Shown here: piece after piece, positions 1-11,692 of the stretch
How the letters are laid out: each line of letters starts with the position of its first letter
Numbering within the stretch: position 1 is the first letter of the stretch
Assembly: GCF_004917065.1 (NCBI RefSeq)
Contig: NZ_SSYA01000002.1
Location: 248,001 to 312,000, forward strand
DNA: 64,000 nt
Reading direction: 5' to 3'
Source of the DNA: Geomonas ferrireducens
GTDB lineage: Bacteria > Desulfobacterota > Desulfuromonadia > Geobacterales > Geobacteraceae
Notes under the pieces: model-generated
Database searches by the model: none
What the model was told of the DNA's origin: nothing
Seen by the model: the letters and a program-made list of their open reading frames with translations, nothing else
Program-made: the position numbers and the translations under genes

Positions 1-978
1 CCAGCTTGGGATCGAACTGCTGACCCGAGCAGCGGATCACTTCGTCGAGCACCGCCTGGAAGGAGAGCGCTTTGCGGTACGGACGGTCCGAGGTCATGGC
101 GTCCAGGGTGTCCACGAGGGCGAAGATACGGGCGCTGATCGGTATCTGGTCTCCGGCGCTGCGGTGCGGATACCCTGCGCCGTCGTAGCGCTCATGATGG
201 TACAAAACGAGCTCCGCCGCGCCGGTGAAGTACTTGATCCCGGCCAGGATGTCGTAGCCGATCTTCGGGTGCTGGCGCATCACCTTCCACTCCTCGTCGT
301 CCAGCTTCGCCGGTTTCAGAAGGATGTTGTCGGAAACGCCGATCTTGCCTATGTCGTGCAGAAGCGCCCCCTTGCTCATGATGATCCGTTCTTCTTCCGA
401 GATCCCCGCCTTCTCGGCCAAAAGGCAGGTGTAGGCCATCACCCTTTCCGAGTGGGAACCCACCTCCTTCTCACGTGCGTCCAGCGCCCGGATCAGCGCC
501 GCTAGGGTGTGTTCGTAGGCGAGGTTGATTTCGCCCATCACGGTCCTGATCACCTCGGTCTGCTCACGCACCTTCAACTCGAGGTGTGCCTGGTACTCCT
601 TGTTCTCCATGATCAGGCGGCGCTTCTCCAGCGTGTTCTTGACGGTGAGGAGCACCCGGTCCAGGTTGAAGGGTTTGGTGATGTAGTCCTCGGCCCCGTT
701 GTGGATGCAGGAGAGGGCGGTATCCATGTCGTTCATGGCGGTGATCATGAGGACCGTGGTGTCGGGGGTGACCTGCTTTATGTCCTTCAGAAGGTCGATC
801 CCGGAACGACCGGGCATCATGATGTCGAGCAGGGCGAGGTCGAGTTGCTGGTTATTGATTATCTCCATACCTTCTTCCGCGCTTGCCGCCTGGAAGCAGG
901 TGAATCCTTCCTTCGACAGAGTGATGTTGATCAGTTCTCTGATCATATCCTCGTCATCGGCTATCAGTATGTTCCCTT

Positions 979-982
<4 letters not shown>
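1..982 (-). CDS. HD-GYP domain response regulator (partial, C-terminus off the left edge)
   Basis: An N-terminal receiver domain (ILIADDED; phosphoacceptor Asp in ALLDIMMPG) is followed by an HD-GYP domain with HDIGK and HHERYDGAGYP motifs. Proteins of this build hydrolyse cyclic di-GMP, or act as degenerate relatives, under control of a sensor kinase. The start is a TTG at 980-982 with AGGAGGT just upstream, and it overlaps the stop of the hybrid kinase encoded upstream (TTGA), so the two are probably translationally coupled and act together. Only about 327 codons are present and the 3' end lies outside the window. Family assignment is firm; the output and the partner are inferred. Confidence 0.9.
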
Positions 983-3324
<2,342 letters not shown>

Positions 3325-3504
3325 GCATCTAGTCTCTGATGTTCCTTCACCTCCTTATCGGCCGCCCCTCCCGATATATTTAGCAGCACCGCGTATTTTT
3401 ATGAAAAAAGGAAAGAATATGGAACCCGGTTTCTTGGCTACTATTTGAGGGCTGATTGTGCTATGAATCGTGCAGCCACAGCGGCTGAAAAGGAGAGCAT
3501 CAGA

Positions 3505-4623
3505 GTGTTTACCACGTCCTTTATCCATCGTTTCTCGGCTTTCTTCTTCTCTTTGCTTGTCATGGGCCTGTTAAACGCGGGGTGTGCCAAGGAAAAGGAA
3601 AAAACAAAGCAGAATAACCCTGCGCCGGTCACCGTGGCCCGGGCCGCGGTCAGGGACGTTCCCGTGGAACTGCGCGCCATCGGCAACGTTGAGGCTTACT
3701 CCACCGTAGCGCTTAAGTCCCGAGTTGCCGGCATCATCACCGCGGTCCATTTCAAGGAGGGGGACGACGTGCCGAAAGGGGCGCTCCTCTTCACCATTGA
3801 TCCGCGCCCCTTCCAGGCGTCGCTCACCCAGGCGAAGGCGAACCTCGCGCGCGACCGGGCCAATGCCGAGAACGCGAAGGAGCAGGCACGCCGCTATGCG
3901 AGCCTCTGGCAGGAGGGGATCGTCACCCGCGAACAGTACGACCAGTTGCAGGCAAACGCCGATTCCCTCGCCGCTTCGGTCGCCTCTCTTTCCGCCGCGG
4001 TGGAGAGCGCGAAGCTCCAGCTCGATTACTGCTACATCCGCTCGCCCCTTTCAGGGCGCACCGGCGGACTCACCACCCATGCCGGGAACCTGGTGAAAGA
4101 AAACGACACCGCGCTCGTAACGATCAACCAGATCACCCCGCTCTACGTCACCTTCTCGCTGCCGGAAAAGGATCTCGCCGTTATCAAGGGGAGGGTGGGG
4201 GGCAAACTCCCGGTGACGGCGTCCGTTCCCGGGAGCCCGATCGCCGAACAGGGGACGGTGAGTTTTCTCGACAACGGCGTCGACCCCGCCACCGGCACCA
4301 TCAAGGTGAAGGGGACCTTTGCCAACCGGGAGCGCAAACTCTGGCCCGGTCAGTTCGTGAACGTGGCGCTCCGCCTCGACGTGAGGAAGGGGGCGGTCGT
4401 CGTGCCGACCCGCGCGCTGCAGACCGGGCAGCAGGGCGATTTCGTCTTTCTGGTGAAACCCGATGCGACCGTCGAGGTGCGTCCGGTCACCGTCGGGCCG
4501 GCGCAGGACGGCGTTACCGTGATCGAGAAGGGACTCGCCCCGGGCGACACGGTGGTGACCGATGGACAGTTGAAACTCGTTCCGGGGGGTAAGGTGGCCG
4601 TCAAGGGGGGACGCCCCGCATGA
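3505..4623 (+). CDS. RND efflux periplasmic adaptor (membrane fusion) lipoprotein
   Basis: The 372-residue product links an inner-membrane RND pump to an outer-membrane channel. A GTG at 3505 is chosen because AAAGGAGAG lies seven bases before it and the product then begins with a compact lipoprotein signal ending in LLNAGC. The body shows the biotinyl-lipoyl-like half motif (VAGIITAVHFKEGDDVPKG), an alpha-helical hairpin rich in Ala/Gln, and the barrel segment IRSPLSGRTGG typical of the AcrA/MdtA family. Its stop overlaps the pump start (ATGA). No outer-membrane partner follows directly. A longer frame to 3445 exists but lacks a ribosome site. Confidence 0.9.
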   Translation: MFTTSFIHRFSAFFFSLLVMGLLNAGCAKEKEKTKQNNPAPVTVARAAVRDVPVELRAIGNVEAYSTVALKSRVAGIITAVHFKEGDDVPKGALLFTIDPRPFQASLTQAKANLARDRANAENAKEQARRYASLWQEGIVTREQYDQLQANADSLAASVASLSAAVESAKLQLDYCYIRSPLSGRTGGLTTHAGNLVKENDTALVTINQITPLYVTFSLPEKDLAVIKGRVGGKLPVTASVPGSPIAEQGTVSFLDNGVDPATGTIKVKGTFANRERKLWPGQFVNVALRLDVRKGAVVVPTRALQTGQQGDFVFLVKPDATVEVRPVTVGPAQDGVTVIEKGLAPGDTVVTDGQLKLVPGGKVAVKGGRPA

Positions 4624-7600
4624 ACCTTGCGGAACTCTTCATCAGACGACCGGTGATGACCAGCCTGGTCATGCTCGCCATCGTGCTTGCGGGCGTGATG
4701 GGATACCGGCTCCTGCCGGTGAACGACCTGCCCTCCGTCGATTATCCGACCATCCAGATCACCGCGAACCTTCCCGGCGCGAGCCCGGAAACCATGGCGA
4801 GTGCCGTGGCGACGCCGCTTGAGCGCCAGCTCTCCACCATCGCCGGGATCGACAGCATGAACTCCACGAGCGGCCAGGGGGTCACCAGGATCACCCTCCG
4901 TTTCGCCCTGGAGCGCGACATCGACGCCGCGGCGCAGGACGTCCAGTCGGCCATCACCAAGGCGGCGCGGCAGCTCCCGCAGGACATGCCCGCCCCGCCG
5001 TCCTTCCAGAAGGTGAACCCGGCGGACCAGCCGGTGCTCTACCTGGTGCTCTCCTCGAAAACCCTGCCGCTCTCCCAGGTGCACGAGTACGCCGACACCA
5101 TGATCGGCCAGCGCATCTCCATGGTCTCGGGCGTAGCGCAGGTGCAGGTGTACGGCGCGCAGAAGTACGCGGTGCGCGCGCGGGTGAACCCGACGGCGCT
5201 CGCCGCCAAAAAGATCGGCATCGACGAGGTTTCCAACGCACTCGCCAAGGGTAACGTGAACCTCCCCACCGGGACGCTGCAGGACGCCGACCGCTCCTTC
5301 GCCATCCAGTCCCAGGGGGAACTCCTGGACGCCGCCGCTTACCGCCCCCTGATCGTCGCCTACCGTGGCGGCGCCCCGGTGCGTCTCTCCGATGTCGGCA
5401 CCGTGGTCGACTCGGTGGAAAACGACAAAATCGCGGGGTGGTTCAACGGGAGCGAGCGGGCCATCATCTTAGCCGTGCAGCGCCAGCCCGGCACCAACAC
5501 CATCGAGGTGGTGGACGCCATCAAGAAGCTTATCCCGGGCTTTCGCGCGCAGCTTCCCGGTTCGGTCACCCTCTACGAGCTCTACGACCGTTCCCAGGCG
5601 ATCCGGCACTCGGTGGCGGACGTTAAATTCACCCTGGTGCTCACCATCGCCCTGGTGATCATGGTGATCTTCCTTTTCCTGAGAAACCTCTCCGCCACGG
5701 TGATCCCGAGCCTCGCACTCCCGATTTCACTCGTCGGGACCTTCGCCGCCATGTACCTCCTGGGTTTCTCGGTGAACAACATCACCCTGATGGCGCTGAC
5801 CCTCTCGGTCGGCTTCGTGGTGGACGACGCCATCGTCATGCTGGAGAACATCGTGCGCCACATGGAGCTTGGCGAGCGCCCGATGGAAGCGGCCTTCAAG
5901 GGGTCGAGGGAGATAGGCTTCACCATCGTCTCCATGACCATCTCCCTTGTTGCCGTCTTCATCCCGGTGCTCTTCATGGGGGGGATGTTAGGGCGGCTCC
6001 TGCACGAGTTCGCCGTCACCATCACCTGCGCCATCCTGATCTCCGGCGTGGTCTCGCTCACCCTGACCCCCATGCTCTGCAGCCGTTTCCTGCGCCCTCC
6101 CGCCGAGGAGCGCCACGGCCGCATGTACCTTTTCCTCGAGCGCTGCTTCGATGCCATGCTCGCCGCCTACAGCAAAAGCCTCACGAAGGTGCTGGGGCTG
6201 CGCCGCACCACCCTGGCCCTCACCGTGATCATGATGTTTCTCACCGGCTACCTCTTCTGGAAGATGCCCATGGGGCTTCTCCCCAGCGAAGACCTGGACT
6301 CCTTCTACGTAACCACGGAGGGGGCGCAGGGGGCCTCCTTCGAGGAGATGGTCACGCACCAGCAGGAACTCGCCAAAAGGATCGCGGCGAACCCGAACAT
6401 CAAGGGGTTCATGTCGACGGTCGGCGCTTCCGGTTCACGGGTCGGCTCCAATTCCGGCTTTATGTTTGTCACGCTGAAGCCGAGAAGTGAGAGGAAGGAC
6501 CCGGTGGACAAGGTGATCCAGCAGTTGCGCCCGAAACTGGCCGAGGTGCCGGGGATTCTCGCCTTCATGCAGAACCCGCCCCCGATCCGGCTGGAGGCGC
6601 AGCTCTCCAAGAGCCAGTACCAGTTCATCCTGCAGAGTCCGGACACACAGGTTCTCTACGAGAATGCGGCGGCCTTCGAGCAGAAGCTCAAGCAGGTGCC
6701 GCAGCTAATCGACGTGACGAGCGATCTGCAGCTGAAAAACCCGCAGGTCGACGTGAAGATAGACCGGGACAAGGCGACCGCGCTCGGGGTCACCCAACAG
6801 CAGGTCGAGGACGCCCTCTACTACGCTTACGGCTCGCGGCAGGTGTCCACCATCTACGCGCCGACGAACCAGTACCAGGTGATCCTGGAACTGGAGCCGC
6901 AGTACCGTCTCGATCCGTCGGCCCTGGGGCTCCTGTACGTGAGGTCCTCGACCGGGGCGCTGGTGCCGCTCTCCACGATGGCCTCGCTCTCGAAGTCGCT
7001 CGGGCCGCTGTCGGTGAACCACCTGGGGCAGATCACGAGCGTCACGGTCTCCTTCAACGTGAAGCCCGGCGTCCCGTTGAGCGATGCGGTGGCGGCGGTA
7101 GAGAAGACGGCGCGCGAGTCGCTCCCTCCGGCGATCAACACCGGGTTCCAGGGGGCGGCGCAGGCGTTCCAGTCCTCGACGAGCGGGCTCACCTGGCTCC
7201 TTGTCGCGGCGGTGGTGGTGATCTACCTGGTGCTCGGCATCCTCTACGAGAGCTACATCCACCCGGTGACCATCCTCTCCGGGCTTCCGGCGGCAGGGCT
7301 CGGCGCGCTCCTGACCCTCATGCTCTTCCACAAGGAGCTCGACCTGTACGCCTTCGTCGGGATCATCATGCTGGTCGGCATCGTGAAGAAAAACGCCATC
7401 ATGATGATCGACTTCGCGCTCGAGGCGCAACGCAAAGAGGGTAAGAGCCCGCTGGAGGCGATCCACCAGGGGTGCCTGATCCGTTTCCGCCCCATCATGA
7501 TGACGACCATGGCGGCGCTCATGGGGACGCTTCCCATAGCACTCGCCATCGGCGCCAGTTCGGAGGGGAGAAGACCCCTGGGGTTAGCCGTAGTCGGGGG

Positions 7601-7721
7601 GCTTTTGGTGTCTCAGCTTCTGACGCTCTACATCACGCCAGTGGTGTACTACTACATGGACCGGGCCAAGGAGAGGGCCGCGCATCTCTTTGCGAAGAAG
7701 GCGCCGGTGCCGCAGCAGTGA
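4620..7721 (+). CDS. RND efflux pump, inner-membrane permease (MdtB/MdtC-like)
   Basis: At 1033 residues this is full length for a hydrophobe/amphiphile efflux RND transporter. It begins FIRRPVMTSLVMLAIVL, has the expected first large periplasmic loop (SPETMASAVATPLERQL), and carries the proton-relay aspartate pair in the fourth helix region (GFVVDDAIVMLEN) and the late motif GIVKKNAIMMIDFALEA. The pattern of residues is closer to MdtB/MdtC and other multidrug pumps than to metal CusA pumps. It is translationally coupled to the adaptor upstream. Substrate cannot be told from sequence. An outer-membrane factor would have to come from elsewhere, such as one of the three NodT-type genes in this window. 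Confidence 0.93.
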   Translation: MNLAELFIRRPVMTSLVMLAIVLAGVMGYRLLPVNDLPSVDYPTIQITANLPGASPETMASAVATPLERQLSTIAGIDSMNSTSGQGVTRITLRFALERDIDAAAQDVQSAITKAARQLPQDMPAPPSFQKVNPADQPVLYLVLSSKTLPLSQVHEYADTMIGQRISMVSGVAQVQVYGAQKYAVRARVNPTALAAKKIGIDEVSNALAKGNVNLPTGTLQDADRSFAIQSQGELLDAAAYRPLIVAYRGGAPVRLSDVGTVVDSVENDKIAGWFNGSERAIILAVQRQPGTNTIEVVDAIKKLIPGFRAQLPGSVTLYELYDRSQAIRHSVADVKFTLVLTIALVIMVIFLFLRNLSATVIPSLALPISLVGTFAAMYLLGFSVNNITLMALTLSVGFVVDDAIVMLENIVRHMELGERPMEAAFKGSREIGFTIVSMTISLVAVFIPVLFMGGMLGRLLHEFAVTITCAILISGVVSLTLTPMLCSRFLRPPAEERHGRMYLFLERCFDAMLAAYSKSLTKVLGLRRTTLALTVIMMFLTGYLFWKMPMGLLPSEDLDSFYVTTEGAQGASFEEMVTHQQELAKRIAANPNIKGFMSTVGASGSRVGSNSGFMFVTLKPRSERKDPVDKVIQQLRPKLAEVPGILAFMQNPPPIRLEAQLSKSQYQFILQSPDTQVLYENAAAFEQKLKQVPQLIDVTSDLQLKNPQVDVKIDRDKATALGVTQQQVEDALYYAYGSRQVSTIYAPTNQYQVILELEPQYRLDPSALGLLYVRSSTGALVPLSTMASLSKSLGPLSVNHLGQITSVTVSFNVKPGVPLSDAVAAVEKTARESLPPAINTGFQGAAQAFQSSTSGLTWLLVAAVVVIYLVLGILYESYIHPVTILSGLPAAGLGALLTLMLFHKELDLYAFVGIIMLVGIVKKNAIMMIDFALEAQRKEGKSPLEAIHQGCLIRFRPIMMTTMAALMGTLPIALAIGASSEGRRPLGLAVVGGLLVSQLLTLYITPVVYYYMDRAKERAAHLFAKKAPVPQQ

Positions 7722-7738
7722 TCCTTTAGGGACGCACC

Positions 7739-8671
7739 ATGCTGATCAACGACGAAGTACAAAAACAGGTTCTGACCATCCTGGCGAAGACGGCGGTCAC
7801 CCCGACCGCCGACGTGCAGCAGCGCGCGAGCGCGCTCCTGCAGTTAAACCCGGGGCAGCAGGTGAAGGCGGAGATCATCGCGAACCTCCCCAACAACCTC
7901 TACATGGCCCGCGTGGCGGGGGAGCTTTACAAGCTTGAGATCCCGCTCAACGTGCAGCCGGGCGAGACCCTGGAGATGACCTTCGTCGCCGCCGATCCCC
8001 GCATCACCTTTCAGATGCAGCGTCCGAGTTCCGAGACGGTGCAACTGAGCTCGTTTGGCAAATGGCTCTCTGATGTGGTGAGAGACGCACCGGCGCTTCC
8101 ACCCCCGCAGGAGCCTCTCGTCGAACACCCGGAACACGCGGCGACCGAGCTTGCCGGCAAACTGAAGGCGGGTCTTACGCAAAACGGTCTCTTCTACGAG
8201 TCGCACCTCGCCCAGTGGGCCGTGGGCGGGCTCTCGGTGAAGGAGCTTTTGAAGGAACCGCAGGGGAAGCTTTCCCCGATGCTTTCGGAAGGGGATGACA
8301 CGGGAGAAGGGGAGGGGGCCATAGCGGACAGCAGGACCCTGCCGCTCATCAAGGAACAACTGCACCTCCTGAACACCGGCATCCTTGCATGGCAGGGTGA
8401 GGCGTGGCCCGGCCAGCAGATGAAACTGACCATTGGTGAGGGGAACCCCGAGCAGTGGGAGCAGGGGATCGAGGCGAATCTGTCGCTCGAGTTGCCGCGC
8501 CTGGGAGGTGTGGAGGCGAGGCTTCGCTTCACCCCGGACGGGGTCGCGGTGGAGCTCACCTGCGCGAACGCGGGGATGGCCGACATGCTGAGGGAGAATA
8601 GCGGCGAGCTCCGCTCCTCTTTTGCGGCGAAGGGGCTACACCTGTACAAACTGGCGGCTAAAGATGGCTAG
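7739..8671 (+). CDS. FliK-like protein (flagellar hook-length control C-terminal domain)
   Basis: The 310-residue protein starts 17 bases after the RND pump gene. Its last hundred residues (QMKLTIGE...LELPRLGGVEARLRF) follow the strand pattern of the C-terminal domain of FliK, which switches export specificity by contacting FlhB. The immediate partner is an orphan FlhB C-terminal domain whose start overlaps this stop by eight bases; the same pairing is known from Bacillus ylqG-ylqH. No other flagellar gene is present. The residue-level similarity is weak by eye, so the pairing carries most of the weight. Its role may be in flagellar export tuning or something unrelated. Confidence 0.6.
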   Translation: MLINDEVQKQVLTILAKTAVTPTADVQQRASALLQLNPGQQVKAEIIANLPNNLYMARVAGELYKLEIPLNVQPGETLEMTFVAADPRITFQMQRPSSETVQLSSFGKWLSDVVRDAPALPPPQEPLVEHPEHAATELAGKLKAGLTQNGLFYESHLAQWAVGGLSVKELLKEPQGKLSPMLSEGDDTGEGEGAIADSRTLPLIKEQLHLLNTGILAWQGEAWPGQQMKLTIGEGNPEQWEQGIEANLSLELPRLGGVEARLRFTPDGVAVELTCANAGMADMLRENSGELRSSFAAKGLHLYKLAAKDG

Positions 8672-8960
8672 GAAACCTTCCGACATGAAGCGCGCCGTCG
8701 CCATGGTGTACAACCCTGACGAGTCAGGCGCGCCCAGGGTCATCGCCAAGGGGGCCGGCATCAGCGCCGAGGCGATGATCTCGCTCGCGCGCGAGCACGG
8801 GGTCTACGTGCACCAGTCCCCGGAGCTCGTCTCCATGCTGATGCAGGTGGACCTTGACGCCGAGATCCCGCCCGAGCTCTACCAGGCCGTGGCCGAGCTC
8901 CTCGCCTGGCTCTACCAGGTGGACGAGCGGCTGGCCGGGATGCGGGCGGACCACCTTTGA
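8664..8960 (+). CDS. Orphan FlhB/EscU C-terminal cytoplasmic domain protein (FlhX/YlqH-like)
   Basis: This 98-residue protein matches only the small cytoplasmic end of the type III export switch protein FlhB: AVAMVYNPDESGAPRVIAKG aligns with the stretch after the NPTH autocleavage site, followed by LAREHGVYVHQSPELVSML and EIPPELYQAVAELLAWLYQ. It has no membrane part and no NPTH site, so it resembles a pre-cut fragment. The ATG at 8664 overlaps the stop of the FliK-like gene. Relatives in other bacteria can substitute for the cleaved FlhB fragment; whether this one does is inference. Confidence 0.85.
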   Translation: MARKPSDMKRAVAMVYNPDESGAPRVIAKGAGISAEAMISLAREHGVYVHQSPELVSMLMQVDLDAEIPPELYQAVAELLAWLYQVDERLAGMRADHL

Positions 8961-8985
8961 AGTTTCCCCCCCTTAATTCGAGTGG

Positions 8986-9852
8986 TCAGAACGGCTCGAT
9001 CAAAAGGTAGTCCGCGTCCTCCCTGGTGACGTTCCCCTGGTTCAAAGGGGGCATGGGAGGGAGGATGATCCGGTACGAAAGCCCGCCGCGCAGCTCCGAA
9101 GGAATCCCGCCGACACCCCTCACATGCGCTCCCCCTGCGATCACCACCATCACCCGGTCCGGATTGGCGGCAAGGTAGCTCTCGATGCGCCGCGCCATCA
9201 CCACGTTTCTTAGCATCTGCGCCTCGGCTATGTTGCGGAACCCTTCGGCATCCTTTCCGTGCGAGGGGGAATAGCCGCGCATGAAGCGGAGGTAGTTCTC
9301 GCTCACCGTGGCATTGGTCCCCGGGGGGAGTTGTGCCAGCTCTTCCTTCGACAGGTCTCCGAAACCGCGCCGCGCCACCGCCTGCACCAATTCGCGCGGC
9401 GCGTTCAGCCCGACGATCGGGATTCGGTTATCCTTGGCGAAGTGAAAGATGTCGGCGTACATCTCCCAGGGGATGTAGCGCCAGCTGAGCGCGTACACCT
9501 TCTTAAAGGCGGCCTCGGGGACCTTTCCGGCTGTGTAGGCGTCGAGTGCGGGCTGGCTCGTCTGCTCGAACATCTCCATGCCGATGGCGAGATGCTTTCC
9601 CTGCGCCTTGAGCGCCTCTAGGACCCGCAGTTGCAGCTCGTGGTGCGCCCCGGCATCGTGGGCCTCGCCGACGAAGATGATGCGCGCGCGGGAAACGTCG
9701 CTGATCATGGCGGGGACCTCCACCACGCTCCGGTCCTCCACCTTGAGCGCCTTGTTGATGGAACAGCCGGTGAGGAGGATGAAAAGCAAGGGAAGGAGCG
9801 CCTTCGCGGCGAAGGGAAGCGGCATCGACTGCATGTGACGGAAAACGGTCAT
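8986..9852 (-). CDS. ChaN/Tiki-superfamily lipoprotein (haem-binding uptake family)
   Basis: The 288-residue protein begins with a signal peptide ending in the lipobox LLTGC. The mature part has the hallmarks of the ChaN family: FVGEAHDAGAHHELQL near the start, GMEMFEQ, a Trp/Tyr-rich middle, and VVIAGGAHVRGVGGIP near the end. ChaN of Campylobacter binds haem and helps iron uptake; related Tiki-fold enzymes are metalloproteases. The conserved Glu/His pairs seen here (GEAHD, GGAHV) are the metal-site type. It stands alone between a plus-strand operon and the purN terminator. Substrate is not known. Confidence 0.85.
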   Translation of the reverse strand: MTVFRHMQSMPLPFAAKALLPLLFILLTGCSINKALKVEDRSVVEVPAMISDVSRARIIFVGEAHDAGAHHELQLRVLEALKAQGKHLAIGMEMFEQTSQPALDAYTAGKVPEAAFKKVYALSWRYIPWEMYADIFHFAKDNRIPIVGLNAPRELVQAVARRGFGDLSKEELAQLPPGTNATVSENYLRFMRGYSPSHGKDAEGFRNIAEAQMLRNVVMARRIESYLAANPDRVMVVIAGGAHVRGVGGIPSELRGGLSYRIILPPMPPLNQGNVTREDADYLLIEPF

Positions 9853-9886
9853 GGCGGCAGCCTTTCATGGGGTGGTAAAACGAAAA

Positions 9887-9911
9887 GACCCCGCCGGAGT
9901 CCGGCGGGGTC
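9887..9911 (-). terminator. Rho-independent terminator after purM-purN
   Basis: An 11-bp perfect stem GACCCCGCCGG / CCGGCGGGGTC with a three-base loop is followed, on the minus strand, by TTTTCGTTTT. It sits 20 bases beyond the purN stop, before the next minus-strand gene. Confidence 0.9.
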
Positions 9912-9931
9912 TTGATGATGGTTGTCTTTGG

Positions 9932-10546
9932 CTAGGCTCCGACCGTTACCACGCGGCCGTCCACCTTGAGGGCGCCTTCGCTGAAGAGCCTGATCGCCTC
10001 GGGGTAGATGCGGTGCTCTTCTTTCTGGATGCGGGCCGAGAGGGTATCCTCGGTGTCCCCTTCAATGACGGGAACGGCGGCCTGCATGATGATGGGGCCG
10101 GTGTCGCAGCCGCAGTCGACGAAGTGCACGGTGCAGCCGGCGACCTTGGCGCCGTAGTCGAGCGCCTGGCGCTGGGCGTGCAGCCCTGGGAAAGCGGGGA
10201 GGAGCGCCGGGTGGATGTTCATCACCCGCATCGGGAAGGCGTCCAAGAGCACCTGCGTGATGATGCGCATGAAGCCGGCGAGCACGACGAGCTCTACTCC
10301 AAACTCGCGCAGGCTTGCCACCAGCGCCTCGTCGTACGCTTCACGTCCCGCGTAGGCACGGTGGTCCAAGTGCAGCGCCGGGATGCCCGCCTTCTTGGCG
10401 CGCTCGAGCCCGAAGGCGTCCGCCTTGTTGCTGATCACGCAGACGACGCGTCCCGCGATCTTGCCGCTGGCACAGGCGTCGAGGATGGACTGCAGGTTGC
10501 TGCCGCTGCCGGAGATCAGCACTCCTATTTTAAGCTCTTTTCCCAT
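9932..10546 (-). CDS. purN: Phosphoribosylglycinamide formyltransferase 1 (GART)
   Basis: The 204-residue cytoplasmic enzyme transfers the formyl group of 10-formyltetrahydrofolate to GAR in purine synthesis. It has the nucleotide-binding start VLISGSGSNLQSIL, and the catalytic triad Asn110 and His112 (MNIHPALLPAFPG) with Asp148 (CDTGPIIMQ). Its length is usual for the folate-dependent PurN type. It lies 16 bases downstream of purM in the same direction and ends just before a strong terminator, so the two form an operon. Confidence 0.97.
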   Translation of the reverse strand: MGKELKIGVLISGSGSNLQSILDACASGKIAGRVVCVISNKADAFGLERAKKAGIPALHLDHRAYAGREAYDEALVASLREFGVELVVLAGFMRIITQVLLDAFPMRVMNIHPALLPAFPGLHAQRQALDYGAKVAGCTVHFVDCGCDTGPIIMQAAVPVIEGDTEDTLSARIQKEEHRIYPEAIRLFSEGALKVDGRVVTVGA

Positions 10547-10562
10547 ACGGCTATCGCGCGGC

Positions 10563-11609
10563 CTAAACCAGCTCCACGCACTCCTTGCCCGGCTCGCACT
10601 TGACCACTTCGCCGATCATGTACGCGGTTTCGTTCAGACCGGTGAGCCTGATCATGATGTCGTCTGCTTCCCGCTCCGGGACCACGAGCACCATGCCGAT
10701 GCCGCAGTTGAAGGTGCGGTACATCTCGTTTTCCTCGATGTTGCCACCCTTGCGGATGGTCTGGAAGATGGCCGGGACTTCCCAGCTATCCTTCTTGATC
10801 ACCGCTTTGCAGCCGTTGGGGAGCACGCGCGGCACGTTTTCGAGGAGACCGCCGCCGGTGATGTGGGCGAGGCCGGAGATGTTGAAGTCGCGCAAAAGGT
10901 TCAGTACCGAGCGGACGTAGATGCGGGTCGGGGTGAGGAGTTCTTCGGCGACCGTCTTGTCGAGCCCCGGAAGGGTATCGTTGATGCCGAGCCCCATGTG
11001 CTCGAGGATCACCTTGCGTGCCAGCGAGTAGCCGTTGGAGTGCAGACCGGAGGAGGCGAGGCCGATAAGCTTGTTCCCCACGGTGATGGAAGAGCCGTCG
11101 ATGATCTTCTCGCGCTCGACCACGCCCACGGCGAAACCGGCCATGTCGTACTCGTCACCGGTGTAGAAACCGGGCATCTCGGCGGTCTCGCCGCCGATCA
11201 GGGCGCAGCCTGCCTGTACGCATCCCTCGGATACCCCTTTGATGATGGAGGCGCCTTTCTCGGGGTGGAGCTTTGCGGTCGCGAGGTAGTCGAGGAAGAA
11301 GAGCGGCTCGGCCCCCTGCACGATGATATCGTTCACGCACATCGCGACAAGGTCGATGCCGATCGTGTCATGGCGATCGGCAAGGAAGGCGATTTTCAGC
11401 TTGGTGCCGACGCCGTCGGTGCCCGAGACAAGCACAGGGTGCTTATACTTGCCGGTATTGAGTGAGAACAGCCCGCCAAATCCGCCGATGTCGGCAAGCA
11501 CTTCCGGACGGGAAGTGGCTTTGACCAACGGTTTGATCATCTTTACAAAGGTGTTCCCAGCATCTATGTCTACACCGGCATCTTTATATGTGATTTTCGT
11601 CTCTTCCAA
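10563..11609 (-). CDS. purM: Phosphoribosylformylglycinamidine cyclo-ligase (AIR synthetase)
   Basis: The 348-residue enzyme closes the imidazole ring in purine synthesis, using ATP on FGAM. Diagnostic segments are [12 protein letters not shown] at the N-terminus, [13 protein letters not shown], the [14 protein letters not shown] motif and the C-terminal glycine-rich [13 protein letters not shown]. The start is a TTG at 11607-11609 with GGAGG seven bases upstream. It is the first gene of the purM-purN pair and has a good vegetative promoter about 30 bases upstream. Confidence 0.97.
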   Translation of the reverse strand: MEETKITYKDAGVDIDAGNTFVKMIKPLVKATSRPEVLADIGGFGGLFSLNTGKYKHPVLVSGTDGVGTKLKIAFLADRHDTIGIDLVAMCVNDIIVQGAEPLFFLDYLATAKLHPEKGASIIKGVSEGCVQAGCALIGGETAEMPGFYTGDEYDMAGFAVGVVEREKIIDGSSITVGNKLIGLASSGLHSNGYSLARKVILEHMGLGINDTLPGLDKTVAEELLTPTRIYVRSVLNLLRDFNISGLAHITGGGLLENVPRVLPNGCKAVIKKDSWEVPAIFQTIRKGGNIEENEMYRTFNCGIGMVLVVPEREADDIMIRLTGLNETAYMIGEVVKCEPGKECVELV

Positions 11610-11637
11610 GGTGAAACCTCCAATAAAATAAAGGAGA

Positions 11638-11666
11638 AATCTATCTCATATCCCTCTAAAAGTCAA
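11638..11666 (-). promoter_or_regulatory. Sigma-70-type promoter of purM-purN
   Basis: On the minus strand TTGACT (11666-11661) and TAGATT (11643-11638) are separated by exactly 17 bases in an AT-rich spacer before purM. Confidence 0.6.
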
Positions 11667-11692
11667 AGTGAAAAAAATGTTTACTTCGCCTT

